DNA of 64,000 bases from Lichenostomus cassidix (Eukaryota; Chordata; Aves; Passeriformes; Meliphagidae), in the NCBI GenBank assembly GCA_008360975.2, contig CM039194.1, positions 9,286,426 to 9,350,425 on the forward strand, read 5' to 3'. The notes under the pieces are model-generated. The model worked only from the letters and a program-made list of their open reading frames with translations, was not told where the DNA came from and did no database searches. A program made the translations under genes and the position numbers. Positions 24,901-32,047 of the stretch are shown piece by piece. How positions within the stretch are numbered: the first letter of the stretch is position 1; each line of letters begins with the position of its first letter.

Positions 24901-27900
24901 AACCCCACAGAGCATTGGCTACCATCCATGAATCAGTATAAAGGTAGAGCTTTGGCCATTTCTCTCTTTCAGCAATGTCCAGGGCTAACTGAACGGCTTT
25001 GAGCTAAGCGAATTGGCTCGATCCCCCCTCTTCTTCCCTAGCTTCTGCAACCCGTCGTGTGGGGCTCCACACAGCTGCTTTCCATTTTCTTTTTGTCCCT
25101 ACAAGACTACAGGAACCATCAGTGAAAAGAGCGTAGCGTGTTTCATCTGCTGGCAGTTGGTTGTATGGTGGGGCTTCCTCTGCACGGGTCACCTGTTCCA
25201 GCTCCTCTTCCTCAGTCAGACTAAACTTTTCACCTTCAGGCCAATTTGTAATTATTTCCAAAATCCCAGGGCGATTCAGATTTCCCATACGGGCACGCTG
25301 TGTGATAAGGGCAATCCATTTGCTCCATGTGCCATTGGTGGCATGATGAGTAGAGGGAACCTCTGCTTTAAACATCCACACCAGCACCGGTAGTCGAGGT
25401 GCCAGGAGGAGTTGTGCTTCTGTGCCAATTACCTCTGAGGCAGCTTGGAGTCCTTCATATGCTGCTAGGATTTCTTTCTCTGTTGGGGTGTAGTTGGCTT
25501 CAGACCCTCTGTAACTTCGGCTCCAAAATCCCAGTGGTCGACCTCGGGTCTCACCAGGCACCTTCTGCCAAAGGCTCCAGGACAGGCCATGGCTCCCAGC
25601 TGCAGAGTAAAGCACATTCTTTACTTCTGGCCCTGTCCTGGCTGGGCCAAGGGCTACTGCATGAGCAATCTCCTGCTTGATCTGGGTGAAGGCTTGCTGC
25701 TGTTCAGGGCCCCAATGGAAATCGTTCTTCTTGCGGGTTATGAGGTAGAGAGGACTCACGATCTGGCTGTACTCAGGGATGTGCATTCTCCAAAAGCCTA
25801 TGGCACCTAGGAAAGCTTGCGTCTCCTTCTTGTTGGTTGGGGGGGGACATTGTGATGATTTTATTGATAACCTCAGTAGGAATCTGACGCCGTCCATCTT
25901 GCCACTTCACTCCTAGGAACTGGATCTCTTTGGCAGGCCCTTTGACTTTGCTCTTTTTTATAGCGAAACCGGCTTCCAGGAGAATCTGGATTACTTCCTT
26001 TCCTTTCTCAAATACTTCTTCTGCTGTGTCCCCCCACACAATGATGTCATCAATGTATTGCAAATGTTCTGGAGCCCCACCCTTTTCCAGTGCAGCCTGG
26101 ATCAGTCCATGGCAGATGGTGGGACTGTGCTTCCACCCCTGGGGCAATCGGTTCCAGGTGTACTGCACGCCCCTCCAGGTGAAAGCAAACTGAGGTCTGC
26201 ACTCTGCTGCCAGAGGAATGGAGAAAAATGCATTTGCAATGTCAATAGTAGCATACCACTTTGCTGCCTTGGACTCTAGTTCATACTGGAGCTCCAGCAT
26301 GTCTGGCACAGCAGCACTCAGAGGTGGAGTCATCTCATTCAAGGCACGATAGTCCACAGTCAATCTCCATTCTCCTTCAGATTTTCGCACAGGCCAGATG
26401 GGGCTGTTAAAGGATGAATGGGTCCTGCTGACCACCCCTTGGCTCTCCAGCTCACGGATTAGTTTGTGAATGGGAATCACGGCATCACGAGTTGTCCGGT
26501 ACTGTCGGCGGTGCACAATCGAGGTTGCAATTGGTACTTGTTGCTCTTCCCCTTTCAGGAGTCCTACTGCAGATGGGTTCTCTGACAGTCCAGGCAAGGT
26601 GTTCAATTGTTTTATGCCCTCTGCCTCCACAGCAGCTATCCCAAATGCCCACTTGAGTCCCTTTGGGTCTTTGAAATATCCATTTCGGAGGAAGTCTATA
26701 CCCAAAATACATGGAGCCTCTGGGCCAGTCACAATGGAATGTTCTTTCCACTCTCTTCCAGTCAGGCTCACCTCAGCTTTCACGAGGGTCAAGTCTTGTG
26801 ATCCTCCTGTAACGCCGGAAATAGAAATAGGTTCTGTCCCCACATGTCTCGATGGGATTATCGTGCATTGTGCACCAGTGTCAACTAAAGCCTCGTATTC
26901 TTGTGGCTTTGATGTGCCAGGCCACCGAATCCACACTGTCCAAAAAATTCGGTTTTCCCTGGCCTCTACCTGGCTAGAGGCAGGGCCCCACTAACCATGG
27001 TGGGTATTTGTGTTAGAGGTTCCTTCAACGGAATCAGACATATTGAGTAGAGCTACTTCCCTTCTGGTGGAGTTCCTTCTCTGAGTCTTGCCCTCCTTCA
27101 ATTCACGCACTCGTCGTGCCAGGTCAGCAGTGGGTTGTCCATCCCACCTGTTCATGTTTTCTCCACTGTCACACAGGAAATACCACAACTCATGTCGAGG
27201 GATATATCCAGTTCTCATAGCTGAGGAGCGTCTGCGTGGGGTAGCAGAACCTCTGGTCTGTACTGCTGAGATTTGGAGAAGGCTGTCTTTAATCTCTTTA
27301 CTGAGTTTCTCATGATTCTTCTCTATCTTATTTTCTAGTTTCTGCAGATTTGTTTCCACAGCTGAGATTCTTGCATTCATTGGGCTATGCACAACATCTG
27401 CATACGCTCGGAGTTTCCTTGTCATATCGCGCACAGTCTCATGCCCGTCATCTTGCTTCATAATGGCTAAAGCAGAAGCATACCCTGATGGCCCAAGCTT
27501 TAGGAGTTTCCGCCACATCACAGGTGTACATTCTATCCTATCTGGGTCTATAATCGGATCTGGGTTTGCTATGTCCTCTGGGAAGACAATTTCTACCACT
27601 GCCATTTCTCTCAAGCGTTGAATCCCTTGTTCTATGGTTCTCCACTGGGTTTGTTGCGAATAGAGATCGTCGGGATGTAGGTATCTGTCCCTCGCAGCTC
27701 TGATAGCTCGTCTCCAGAGGCTGCTGCAGTCAGGCCCATCTCGTATAGTTTGGTTGATATCTGGGTCACGTGACACAGTCCCTAAATGCCTTGCCTCAGT
27801 AGCATCTAGAAGTGTAACATCGCCTGCAGCATCCCAAAGACGGACTAACCAACTAATCACAGATTCATCATCTCGTTGGACATAATCTTTTCTTAGGCTG

Positions 27901-30900
27901 TGAAGGTCTCTCACATTCATGGATTCAACAATGACCTCTGACTCAGTTGCTGGCCTTGAGGGTCCCTCCCCACTGTCATCTGGGCGATCAGTCTTAAATT
28001 GGGCTTTCCTGCTCCTTGTAATAGGAGCAACTGCCATTGGCTTAGGCTCCCTTACTTCCTGTTCTATAATATCTGACAGTGTACGATAAGCATATGCCAG
28101 GGCCCAACATATTGCACTGCAGTTGTCTCTGCACTTCTCTTTCAGATACTTCCCCACCTCAGCTGGTCTCGGGATTTGTCCAGGGGGAAATTCCCAGTCT
28201 ATTGGATCAGAGAATTGCTTTAAAGTTTTACCTATGTCCTCCCATACTCCACACCATTCAAATTTCCTCACATCTGGATTAGGTGCCTGCTCCTGCTCAG
28301 CCCCTCTGGACTTCTCAGCCCTCATTCTGGTAACACTGAACATCATATACACGGAAACTCCTAGGTAAAGCACCTGTACTACCAAGTTAATGGTCTCTTT
28401 AACATCCAGGGGAAACTGAATATTCTCAAAAGCTGATATACCAGATTTAAAGGGAAAGAGATGGGTGAGGAGCCAGGAAGCTTCACCCTCTACTTCTCTA
28501 ACAGGTTGGGTAATATTACTAACAAAACTCCAAAACAGGTTACTAAAACTAGAGGAGGAAACTAACAGAGCATGTACATCTTTAACTGTTTCCCATACCT
28601 TCTTACAGATCGTCAGTATCACACACATTACTATAACAAGCCGGAGTCGTGTCCCTGATTGATGGAAATTATACATTAGGGACAGGATTGCCCCTACCTG
28701 TTGGTAGGGAAACAAACCTATGTGCCAAACAGACAGTATTACATCAAACAACCTCCCATCAAACAGCATAGTGACTACTGATGGCTGTAATTCAATACCA
28801 AGCGATTAAAACCAGAATGCAATTATTAGGTTTTTTTCTTCACTTTCTCTAACCCCACAAAAGGTGTAGAACAAGTAATCAAGGCCCCACGTTGGGCGCC
28901 AAATATGTCCCAGGTTAATGATAAGACTCTCTCCTCCGAGAGCGAAGGGCCCCGACACCCCCTCCCCCACCCACAACAGAACCTCTCAGATGAAAGTGAA
29001 GAAAAAACTATTTATTTAACAAAACCACGCAGAGTGCCCTACAAGGCACAGGGGAAGGAGAAAAACAAGGTGAAAGGCAGTTATTCAACCTGAATAAAAA
29101 GTCCTTTTCTCAGACGCAGTCCCTCTCCTCCTCGCCCCCCACCCGGGGCCGGGTGGAGCTCCCTGGAGAGCTCTGCTGTCCTCTGGCCCTCCTGGGTCTC
29201 CGGGTGGCAAAGCAGATCGAAGAGAAGGGGTCCAAACGAGGAAAAAAAGAAGAAGAATGGAAAAAACGGGAACAAAGCTCACTCCGACCCCCGTCCAGCA
29301 CGTAGTCTCTGCCGAGCGACGAATCCTCCCCCGGAGCGAGGCTTGGGGAAAATGTTTTCAAAAAAACCCGCGTTTCTCTCTGCGGCTGGGTGCAGTTAAA
29401 GAGACAGGACCACACATTTTTTTTCTTTCTTGGGCATATAAGCCAACGATAGGGGATAAAGGATTATCATATCATCAATCCAAGACAAGCAGCAGGCAGG
29501 GCTGGGGGAAGAAAAAGAAACAGAACAAAAGGGTCGTTCTGGACAAGGTCCTTGACAACTGCATGTGGTTTTTACATGGAATTGGGTTGTTGTTTGACTT
29601 CCTCTGGTGCTGCCACCTCCACCAGCAGAGGCAGAAGGTGATGAGTCCATGTGTGCCCAGCTGCTCCACGGGGGCACAGGGGAGCACTGGTCCTGTGAGG
29701 CTCTCAGGCAGTCTGGAGGTGCTATAAAACCTTCCAGAAGGTACAGAGCATTTCTGTGGGAGGTCTGGGGCTCTGGGCCACCCTGCCTTCCTCTGCTTTG
29801 CACATTACTTGCCTGACTATGCTGCTTTCTGGTCATCTCAGAGCTGGTGGGTTTTAGGACACTTTGGGAGCGAGGCTTGTGCGCTCATTATGTCTCTGCT
29901 TTGTTCTCTGCTAAAGAAGTTTTGGATTTTCTGGGGCAAATTCCAGCAAACAGTGGAAGGCTGGGGAATCTCAGAGGAAAGCTGCATGGCTATGAGTTTG
30001 GAAACCAGGCAACTTACCCAAAACTTCACCAAGGTCTTGTAACCTCCTGAATTTTGTGAAGGGTTTGAAGCATCCCTTGGGGCTGCTGTCATCAGAGGAG
30101 GGTTGGGGAAGGTGAGCTGGGCTGTGCCCTTGCCCACAAGACTTAGGCTCTTCAGTGTTTGGGTATCACTGCTTAGAGCAATACCCTAAACTCCTCCCTG
30201 CTCCTGCTTCACCTTCCCTGCCTTGGGCTGGTGTCAGGGTGTGTTGCTGTCTTTCCAAAAGGGCCATGGTGAGGTGCAGGAGGTGCAGGGTCACAGCCAG
30301 TGTTGCTTCTCTCAGGTGAGGGTGACACAAAGCTGTCACTGTGACAGGCAAATATTGTGAGTCACCTTGCCTCTGCCACTGCTCTTTCCCTCTCTGTTGC
30401 TAGACTGATTATTTCAAAGGAGAGCTCTTCCCTGAAATCCAAAATCAAACCTCATTTTTCCTCCATCCATAAAACCAGCTCAGATATTGAACCTATGGGT
30501 TTCTTTTTCAGACATTAAAACTGCCTGTGCCTGTGTAGGTGTGCACCTTTCCCATTGCTAATTGGACTCAATTAGCCCAGCCCACAGTGCTCACTTGTGC
30601 TCTCAATGATCATTATCAGGAAGTTTTTCAGCTTTTTCTATTCCAGCCTTCATTTCTGCTCCTCTTCTTCAGTTTCCATACGTTTTGAGATGTTCTCAGA
30701 GCTGCAGATGTGTCAGTGGTCCTATCACCACACTGACTGCTTGGCTCTGGTGGTGGCCTGGCAGCAGCTGGTCCCTAGGGAACTTGTCACCCCTTGCCTG
30801 GGCACAAGTCCTGTTCTGTCACCACATTTTTCAACTTACACTTGAATTGTTTGTCTTCCACCTTTGCATGAGAATGTTTCCACCTGTGCTGGGTCATTGC

Positions 30901-32047
30901 TTGTCATCTTCGCTGAAGGAAGATGCTTGGTTTTGATTTAGGAAGTTCATGGAGTGTTGGGTGTGAGAGACCACTCAGGTTGTTGTGCTGTGACCTCAGT
31001 GAACCCCAAATTCAGCATTAGTGCTGGAGTAAACCCTCTTCTGTGTCCAAGTGACGTGCATTTTAGTTGATCTTTCAAGTGTTTCTCCGCTGCCAGGGAG
31101 TTTCAGTGGAGTTGGTGATGGTGACAGAGGGCAACATGGCTGTTCCTGGCTTCTGAGGTAATCTTCCACTCTTGTTTTTGCCAGGCTTGTCAACCTCCTT
31201 CCCCATCGATGGGACCTTCTTTAACAGCTGGTTGGCGCAGTCGGTGCAGATCACCGCAGAGAACATGGCAATGAGCGAGTGGTCACTCAACAACGCCCAC
31301 CACGAGGACAGCACCCCTGGCCTCTCCGAGGAGCTCCTCCAGGACGAGGAGACCTTGCTGAGCTTCATGATGGACCATTCCCTCAGGTCCCCATTCAGGC
31401 AGAGTGAGGCCACAAAGAAAGTGAAAAGCAGAACGAGAACGAACACTAAGAAAAAGCTGCCGAGGAGCAGCCCCCCTGCTGTGGACGGGGGCCACCCCGA
31501 GGGCTCGGAGCCCTGGACTAACAACGCCAGCAGCTTGTCGGATGATCCCGCCAAGCCCTTCCCCCTGGATTCCAGGCCGAGCAAGTCGGAAAAAGGGGCA
31601 GCAAAGCTTCCCACTGACCGCAGAGGGACGGGTGAGGCCAAAAGGGCGGCCAAGAAGGGCTCTCTTCAGAAAGCCAGCGAGCCTCACCCCCCTGCCGGGA
31701 CACGGGGCTGCGTCAGCAAGGACGAGGAGGAGGAGGAGGAGACGCCGCGCTGCGCTCAGACAGAGCCCAGCCCCGCGGCCAAAGTGCCTGACTCCGTAGG
31801 TAGCCCCAAAACCATCGTGCGGTTCAAATTACCAAAGGAGAGCCGGGGGACAAGGCGGTCACAGCCCCCCAAGGCCGACGGTGCTGGCGGAGCTCCCTTG
31901 CGTCGCTTCGACGCCGACACGGACGGCTACTTCTCCGACGCCGAGATGAGCGACTCGGACGGGGAGTCCCGCGGCAGCCGGGCGCAGCGGGGCCAGCTGG
32001 ACGCGGCCAGCGAGGACATCGTCAGGATGAGCATCCTGGCATCCTAA
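3724..32047 (+). CDS. JADE2: JADE2 (PHF15), 3' part of the gene: six constitutive coding exons plus one cassette exon
   Basis: JADE proteins are scaffolds that bind the HBO1 (KAT7) acetyltransferase with ING4/5 and MEAF6 and direct nucleosomal histone acetylation; JADE2 has also been reported as a ubiquitin ligase for LSD1. The joined exons encode, in order: the end of the Enhancer-of-polycomb-like region ([11 protein letters not shown]), PHD finger 1 (CDVC...CDKC...WLCRTC), a zinc knuckle (CLLC), an extended PHD2 (CSLC...HVTCAFDH), a helical [18 protein letters not shown] region, and an acidic/serine tail ending VRMSILAS. All six junctions are GT-AG and phase-compatible, giving 645 residues plus TAA. 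Exon order and wording match JADE2 better than JADE1 or JADE3 as I know them. The first exon here starts in phase 1, so the start codon and about 150-200 N-terminal residues lie before the window. The last intron holds an antisense endogenous retrovirus. Confidence 0.95.
3936..7631 (+). other. JADE2 intron, no gene seen
   Basis: Intronic sequence between the two PHD1 exons. No repeat family was recognised. The AT-rich part at about 6740-6930 has homeobox-type TAAT/ATTA cores and no repeat signature. All ORFs are short and lack recognisable domains. Confidence 0.75.
7632..7799 (+). CDS. JADE2: JADE2 exon: second half of PHD1 and zinc knuckle
   Basis: The acceptor is tccacag (AG at 7630-7631); the donor is GAA|GTAAGATG at 7800. 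The exon has 56 complete codons, phase 0 at both ends. It reads [19 protein letters not shown], which completes the C4HC3 ligands of PHD1, then the knuckle [18 protein letters not shown], then [12 protein letters not shown], the start of the extended PHD2. In the JADE/BRPF families this PHD-knuckle-PHD unit reads the histone H3 tail. An open frame continues past the donor, but its wording stops matching the family at 7800. Confidence 0.95.
7800..8167 (+). other. JADE2 short intron with small tandem repeat
   Basis: A 368-bp intron (GTAAGA...CCAG). A 16-bp unit (ccagagctgcagtg plus linking bases) repeats at about 7918-7953. Confidence 0.85.
8168..8284 (+). CDS. JADE2: JADE2 exon: extended PHD2, first part
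   Basis: The acceptor is tggccag (AG at 8166-8167), the donor CAG|GTATGT at 8285. Thirty-nine codons in phase 0 read [20 protein letters not shown], then [19 protein letters not shown], which supplies the zinc-binding cysteines of the extended PHD finger. It is separated from the previous exon by only 368 bp, the shortest JADE2 intron in the window. Confidence 0.95.
8285..13774 (+). other. JADE2 intron, no gene seen
   Basis: It holds a short triplicated repeat at 9812-9863 and an AT-rich, repeat-free stretch at about 12700-13150. A 247-codon open frame at 9632-10375 has no domain or splice support and is judged chance. Confidence 0.75.
9812..9863 (+). repeat. Tandem triplication of (t)atggagcatattt
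   Basis: Three consecutive near-identical copies of a roughly 17-bp unit (tatggagcatatttt, tggagcatatttta, tggagcatattttt). Minisatellite-scale, no known function. Confidence 0.85.
13775..14236 (+). CDS. JADE2: JADE2 exon: end of PHD2 and helical middle region
   Basis: The acceptor is cccacag (AG at 13773-13774), the donor AGG|GTGAGT at 14237. It holds 154 complete codons in phase 0. The start, [18 protein letters not shown], closes the extended PHD2. [20 protein letters not shown] follows, then a less conserved T/E-rich linker (residues about 42-58 of the exon). The remainder is charged and probably helical: [38 protein letters not shown], and [20 protein letters not shown], ending LRQDLER. 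The linker is the part that departs most from the mammalian protein. Confidence 0.96.
14237..18675 (+). other. JADE2 intron with short CR1 piece and GGGACA repeat
   Basis: No exon recognised. It contains a GGGACA hexamer run near 15178-15204 and the CR1 fragment at 17836-17905. GC-rich ORFs around 14645-15350 on both strands look like composition effects. Confidence 0.75.
17836..17905 (-). mobile_element. CR1 LINE 3'-end fragment
   Basis: In plus-strand text it reads as the reverse complement of a CR1 3' end: ataatcgtagaatgagttgg, gttggaagggaccttaaaga, then ttatctagttcc. Short and truncated. Confidence 0.85.
18676..18793 (+). CDS. JADE2: JADE2 exon: short helical segment VRNLCYMV...LIEKDLYP
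   Basis: The acceptor is tctctag (AG at 18674-18675), the donor CCAG|GTCAGT at 18794. It holds 39 codons plus one base (phase 1 at its 3' end). It reads [20 protein letters not shown], then [19 protein letters not shown]. This is the basic, coiled-coil-like helix of JADE proteins that precedes the C-terminal tail. The trailing G can pair in frame either with the final exon (making Gly) or with the cassette exon at 22335 (making Glu). Confidence 0.94.
18794..22334 (+). other. JADE2 intron upstream of the cassette exon
   Basis: No repeat family recognised. A 277-codon minus-strand frame (19808-20641) lacks any recognisable domain and is treated as chance. The last 40 bp form the pyrimidine-rich tract and acceptor of the cassette exon. 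Confidence 0.7.
22335..22463 (+). CDS. JADE2: JADE2 in-frame cassette exon, lysine/arginine-rich insert
   Basis: A splice-flanked open segment: acceptor atgccag after a pyrimidine-rich tract, donor CTGG|GTAAGT at 22464. It is 129 bp long, phase 1 at both ends, so it can be included or skipped without changing frame between the exons ending 18793 and starting 31185. Read from the upstream G, it gives 43 residues starting [18 protein letters not shown] and ending [11 protein letters not shown] once joined to the next exon. About 15 of 43 residues are Lys/Arg, and the KKTKGKK run resembles a nuclear localisation or nucleic-acid-binding patch. My recollection is that a longer mammalian JADE2 isoform has a comparable KGKKSD...VLGQLG insert here. 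It contains no ATG, so ORF calling misses it. A GTAAGA at 22359 is an internal cryptic donor. Inclusion in transcripts is inferred, not shown. Confidence 0.85.
22464..23023 (+). other. JADE2 intron between cassette exon and retrovirus
   Basis: About 560 bp of intron separate the cassette donor from the retroviral target-site duplication. No other feature was seen. Confidence 0.7.
23024..23028. repeat. Target-site duplication, left copy (AGCAG)
   Basis: The five bases before the left LTR equal the five after the right LTR (29488-29492). A 5-bp duplication is typical of ERVL-group integrases; the local CAG-rich sequence makes a chance match possible but unlikely. Confidence 0.75.
23029..23621 (-). 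repeat. 3' LTR of the endogenous retrovirus
   Basis: 593 bp. By eye count it differs from the other LTR by about five base substitutions, mostly transitions. Three homopolymers are one base longer, and a 21-A run (23366-23386) replaces an A/GAA tract. The AATAAA is at 23135-23140 in element orientation. It adjoins the purine-rich tract. Confidence 0.93.
23622..23637 (-). other. Polypurine tract next to the 3' LTR
   Basis: Minus strand reads GAATAAGGGGTGGAA just before the LTR's TGTC. It is purine-rich with two T interruptions; the position fits the plus-strand primer. Confidence 0.65.
23681..23739. repeat. AC/ATATAC microsatellite inside the retrovirus
   Basis: An (AC)n run grades into repeated atatac units. 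It lies between the integrase stop and the polypurine tract. Confidence 0.85.
23795..25003 (-). pseudogene. pol: Retroviral pol, C-terminal RNase H and integrase
   Basis: Same frame as the previous segment, after the TAG. The RNase H remainder has [11 protein letters not shown] (third acid) and a later VDQAAK. Integrase follows: zinc-binding H-H-C-C (WAHDASGH...CETC), catalytic core with Asp in AWQIDYI, Asp in ESDNGTH and Glu in GKVERYNG, spaced as in retroviral integrases. A C-terminal domain reads [17 protein letters not shown] and ends GHM-TAA. No chromodomain, dUTPase or env follows; the stop is 174 bp from the 3' LTR. All three catalytic acids are present. Confidence 0.88.
25004..25838 (-). 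pseudogene. pol: Retroviral pol, connection domain and N-terminal RNase H (frame-shifted, then stop)
   Basis: Family-like sequence resumes in the second frame after the C-run: [35 protein letters not shown] (RT thumb/connection), then YALFTDGSC with the first RNase H catalytic Asp. The frame is ended by TAG at 25004-25006, right where RNase H enzymes carry their catalytic Glu; the same frame is open again beyond it. Both lesions look like single events in a recently intact gene. Confidence 0.87.
25773..26990 (-). pseudogene. pol: Retroviral pol, protease and reverse transcriptase part (interrupted)
   Basis: Open in the gag frame from the codon after TAG. An aspartic protease core (LVDTGAQ) comes first, with LGIDFL as the second conserved protease patch. 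RT follows: [19 protein letters not shown], the first catalytic Asp region ([11 protein letters not shown]), [14 protein letters not shown], and the polymerase motif YIDD. After the RT thumb (IQFLGVKW) the frame runs into a run of eight C (plus-strand G at 25839-25846). Beyond it the family wording continues in a different frame (next entry), and this frame ends in nonsense at 25773. So RT is intact through the catalytic core but unlinked from RNase H and integrase. Confidence 0.88.
26957..26993 (-). promoter_or_regulatory. gag-pol junction: in-frame TAG followed by a stem-loop (candidate readthrough signal)
   Basis: The gag TAG (26991-26993) is followed in the same frame by sense codons leading into protease, with no ATG. 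Five bases after the TAG, bases 26975-26985 can pair with 26957-26968: an 11-bp stem with one bulged C and a 6-base loop. Gammaretroviruses express pol by reading through a UAG with a structure at similar distance. Function here is inferred from layout and pairing only. Confidence 0.6.
26991..28769 (-). CDS. gag: Retroviral gag, intact 592-codon frame ending in TAG
   Basis: Position directly after the primer site and before protease identifies Gag. The ATG at 28769 has an A at -3. Visible in the translation: a hydrophobic N-terminus (residues about 7-32 and 42-55), a second strongly hydrophobic stretch (127-147, [17 protein letters not shown]), and a capsid-like helical part (about 285-460, with DLHSLRKDY and [13 protein letters not shown]). 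A coiled-coil-like segment (about 465-500) and an arginine-rich C-terminus (511-570) follow. There is no CCHC zinc knuckle and no N-terminal myristoylation signal. The frame is free of stops, unlike pol. It ends at TAG 26991-26993, with pol continuing in the same frame. Assignment of MA/CA boundaries is not possible by eye. Confidence 0.85.
   Translation of the reverse strand: MLFDGRLFDVILSVWHIGLFPYQQVGAILSLMYNFHQSGTRLRLVIVMCVILTICKKVWETVKDVHALLVSSSSFSNLFWSFVSNITQPVREVEGEASWLLTHLFPFKSGISAFENIQFPLDVKETINLVVQVLYLGVSVYMMFSVTRMRAEKSRGAEQEQAPNPDVRKFEWCGVWEDIGKTLKQFSDPIDWEFPPGQIPRPAEVGKYLKEKCRDNCSAICWALAYAYRTLSDIIEQEVREPKPMAVAPITRSRKAQFKTDRPDDSGEGPSRPATESEVIVESMNVRDLHSLRKDYVQRDDESVISWLVRLWDAAGDVTLLDATEARHLGTVSRDPDINQTIRDGPDCSSLWRRAIRAARDRYLHPDDLYSQQTQWRTIEQGIQRLREMAVVEIVFPEDIANPDPIIDPDRIECTPVMWRKLLKLGPSGYASALAIMKQDDGHETVRDMTRKLRAYADVVHSPMNARISAVETNLQKLENKIEKNHEKLSKEIKDSLLQISAVQTRGSATPRRRSSAMRTGYIPRHELWYFLCDSGENMNRWDGQPTADLARRVRELKEGKTQRRNSTRREVALLNMSDSVEGTSNTNTHHG
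28884..28901 (-). other. Primer-binding site, tRNA-Lys1,2 type
   Basis: Reading inward from the 5' LTR and after 4 bases (TATT), the minus strand reads TGGCGCCCAACGTGGGGC. That is the 18-nt site known for tRNA-Lys1,2 priming, also used by foamy viruses and Mason-Pfizer-type viruses. The match is complete, another sign of recent activity. Confidence 0.92.
28906..29487 (-). repeat. 5' LTR of the endogenous retrovirus
   Basis: 582 bp, TG...CA ends. In element orientation it has a TATA-like TTTTTATT (29093-29100) and a polyadenylation hexamer AATAAA (29011-29016) about 80 bp further on, a plausible promoter-R-polyA arrangement. It is nearly identical to 23029-23621. It lies next to the primer-binding site, which fixes it as the 5' LTR. 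Confidence 0.93.
29488..29492. repeat. Target-site duplication, right copy (AGCAG)
   Basis: The match to 23024-23028; host intron sequence resumes immediately after it. Confidence 0.75.
29493..31184 (+). other. JADE2 intron downstream of the retrovirus
   Basis: No repeat or gene recognised. It ends with the polypyrimidine tract and acceptor of the final coding exon. Confidence 0.75.
31185..32047 (+). CDS. JADE2: JADE2 final coding exon: C-terminal tail and stop
   Basis: The acceptor is ttttgccag (AG at 31183-31184). The first two bases complete a Gly codon; the frame then runs to TAA at 32045-32047. It opens with the conserved [20 protein letters not shown] and [12 protein letters not shown], followed by [21 protein letters not shown] low-complexity K/R, S and P-rich stretch with a run of acidic residues (EEEEEET, around 31725-31745) follows. 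It ends with the conserved acidic patch [17 protein letters not shown] and the terminus [10 protein letters not shown]. The low-complexity middle is probably disordered and is the least conserved part of the family. Confidence 0.96.

Larger units (their letters stand above)
23029..29487 (-). mobile_element. Full-length env-less endogenous retrovirus (ERVL-like), antisense in a JADE2 intron
   Basis: A 6.46-kb provirus. Order in its own orientation: 5' LTR (28906-29487), primer-binding site, gag, TAG, pro-RT-RNase H-integrase, purine tract, 3' LTR (23029-23621). LTR ends are TGTC...GACA, and the flanks carry a 5-bp duplication (AGCAG). There is no env or dUTPase between integrase and the 3' LTR. 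The RT wording ([25 protein letters not shown]) and the 5-bp duplication resemble class III/ERVL elements; class assignment by eye is tentative. The LTRs differ by about five substitutions outside homopolymers, so insertion is recent. Gag is intact; pol carries a frameshift and a nonsense codon, so this copy cannot replicate unaided. It lies antisense to JADE2, the orientation tolerated best inside genes. Confidence 0.93.

Noticed and set aside
25776..25897. Programmed frameshift in pol at the C-run
   Set aside because: The needed direction and lack of a slippery heptamer with downstream structure make simple homopolymer decay or sequencing error more likely; a second lesion in pol supports decay.
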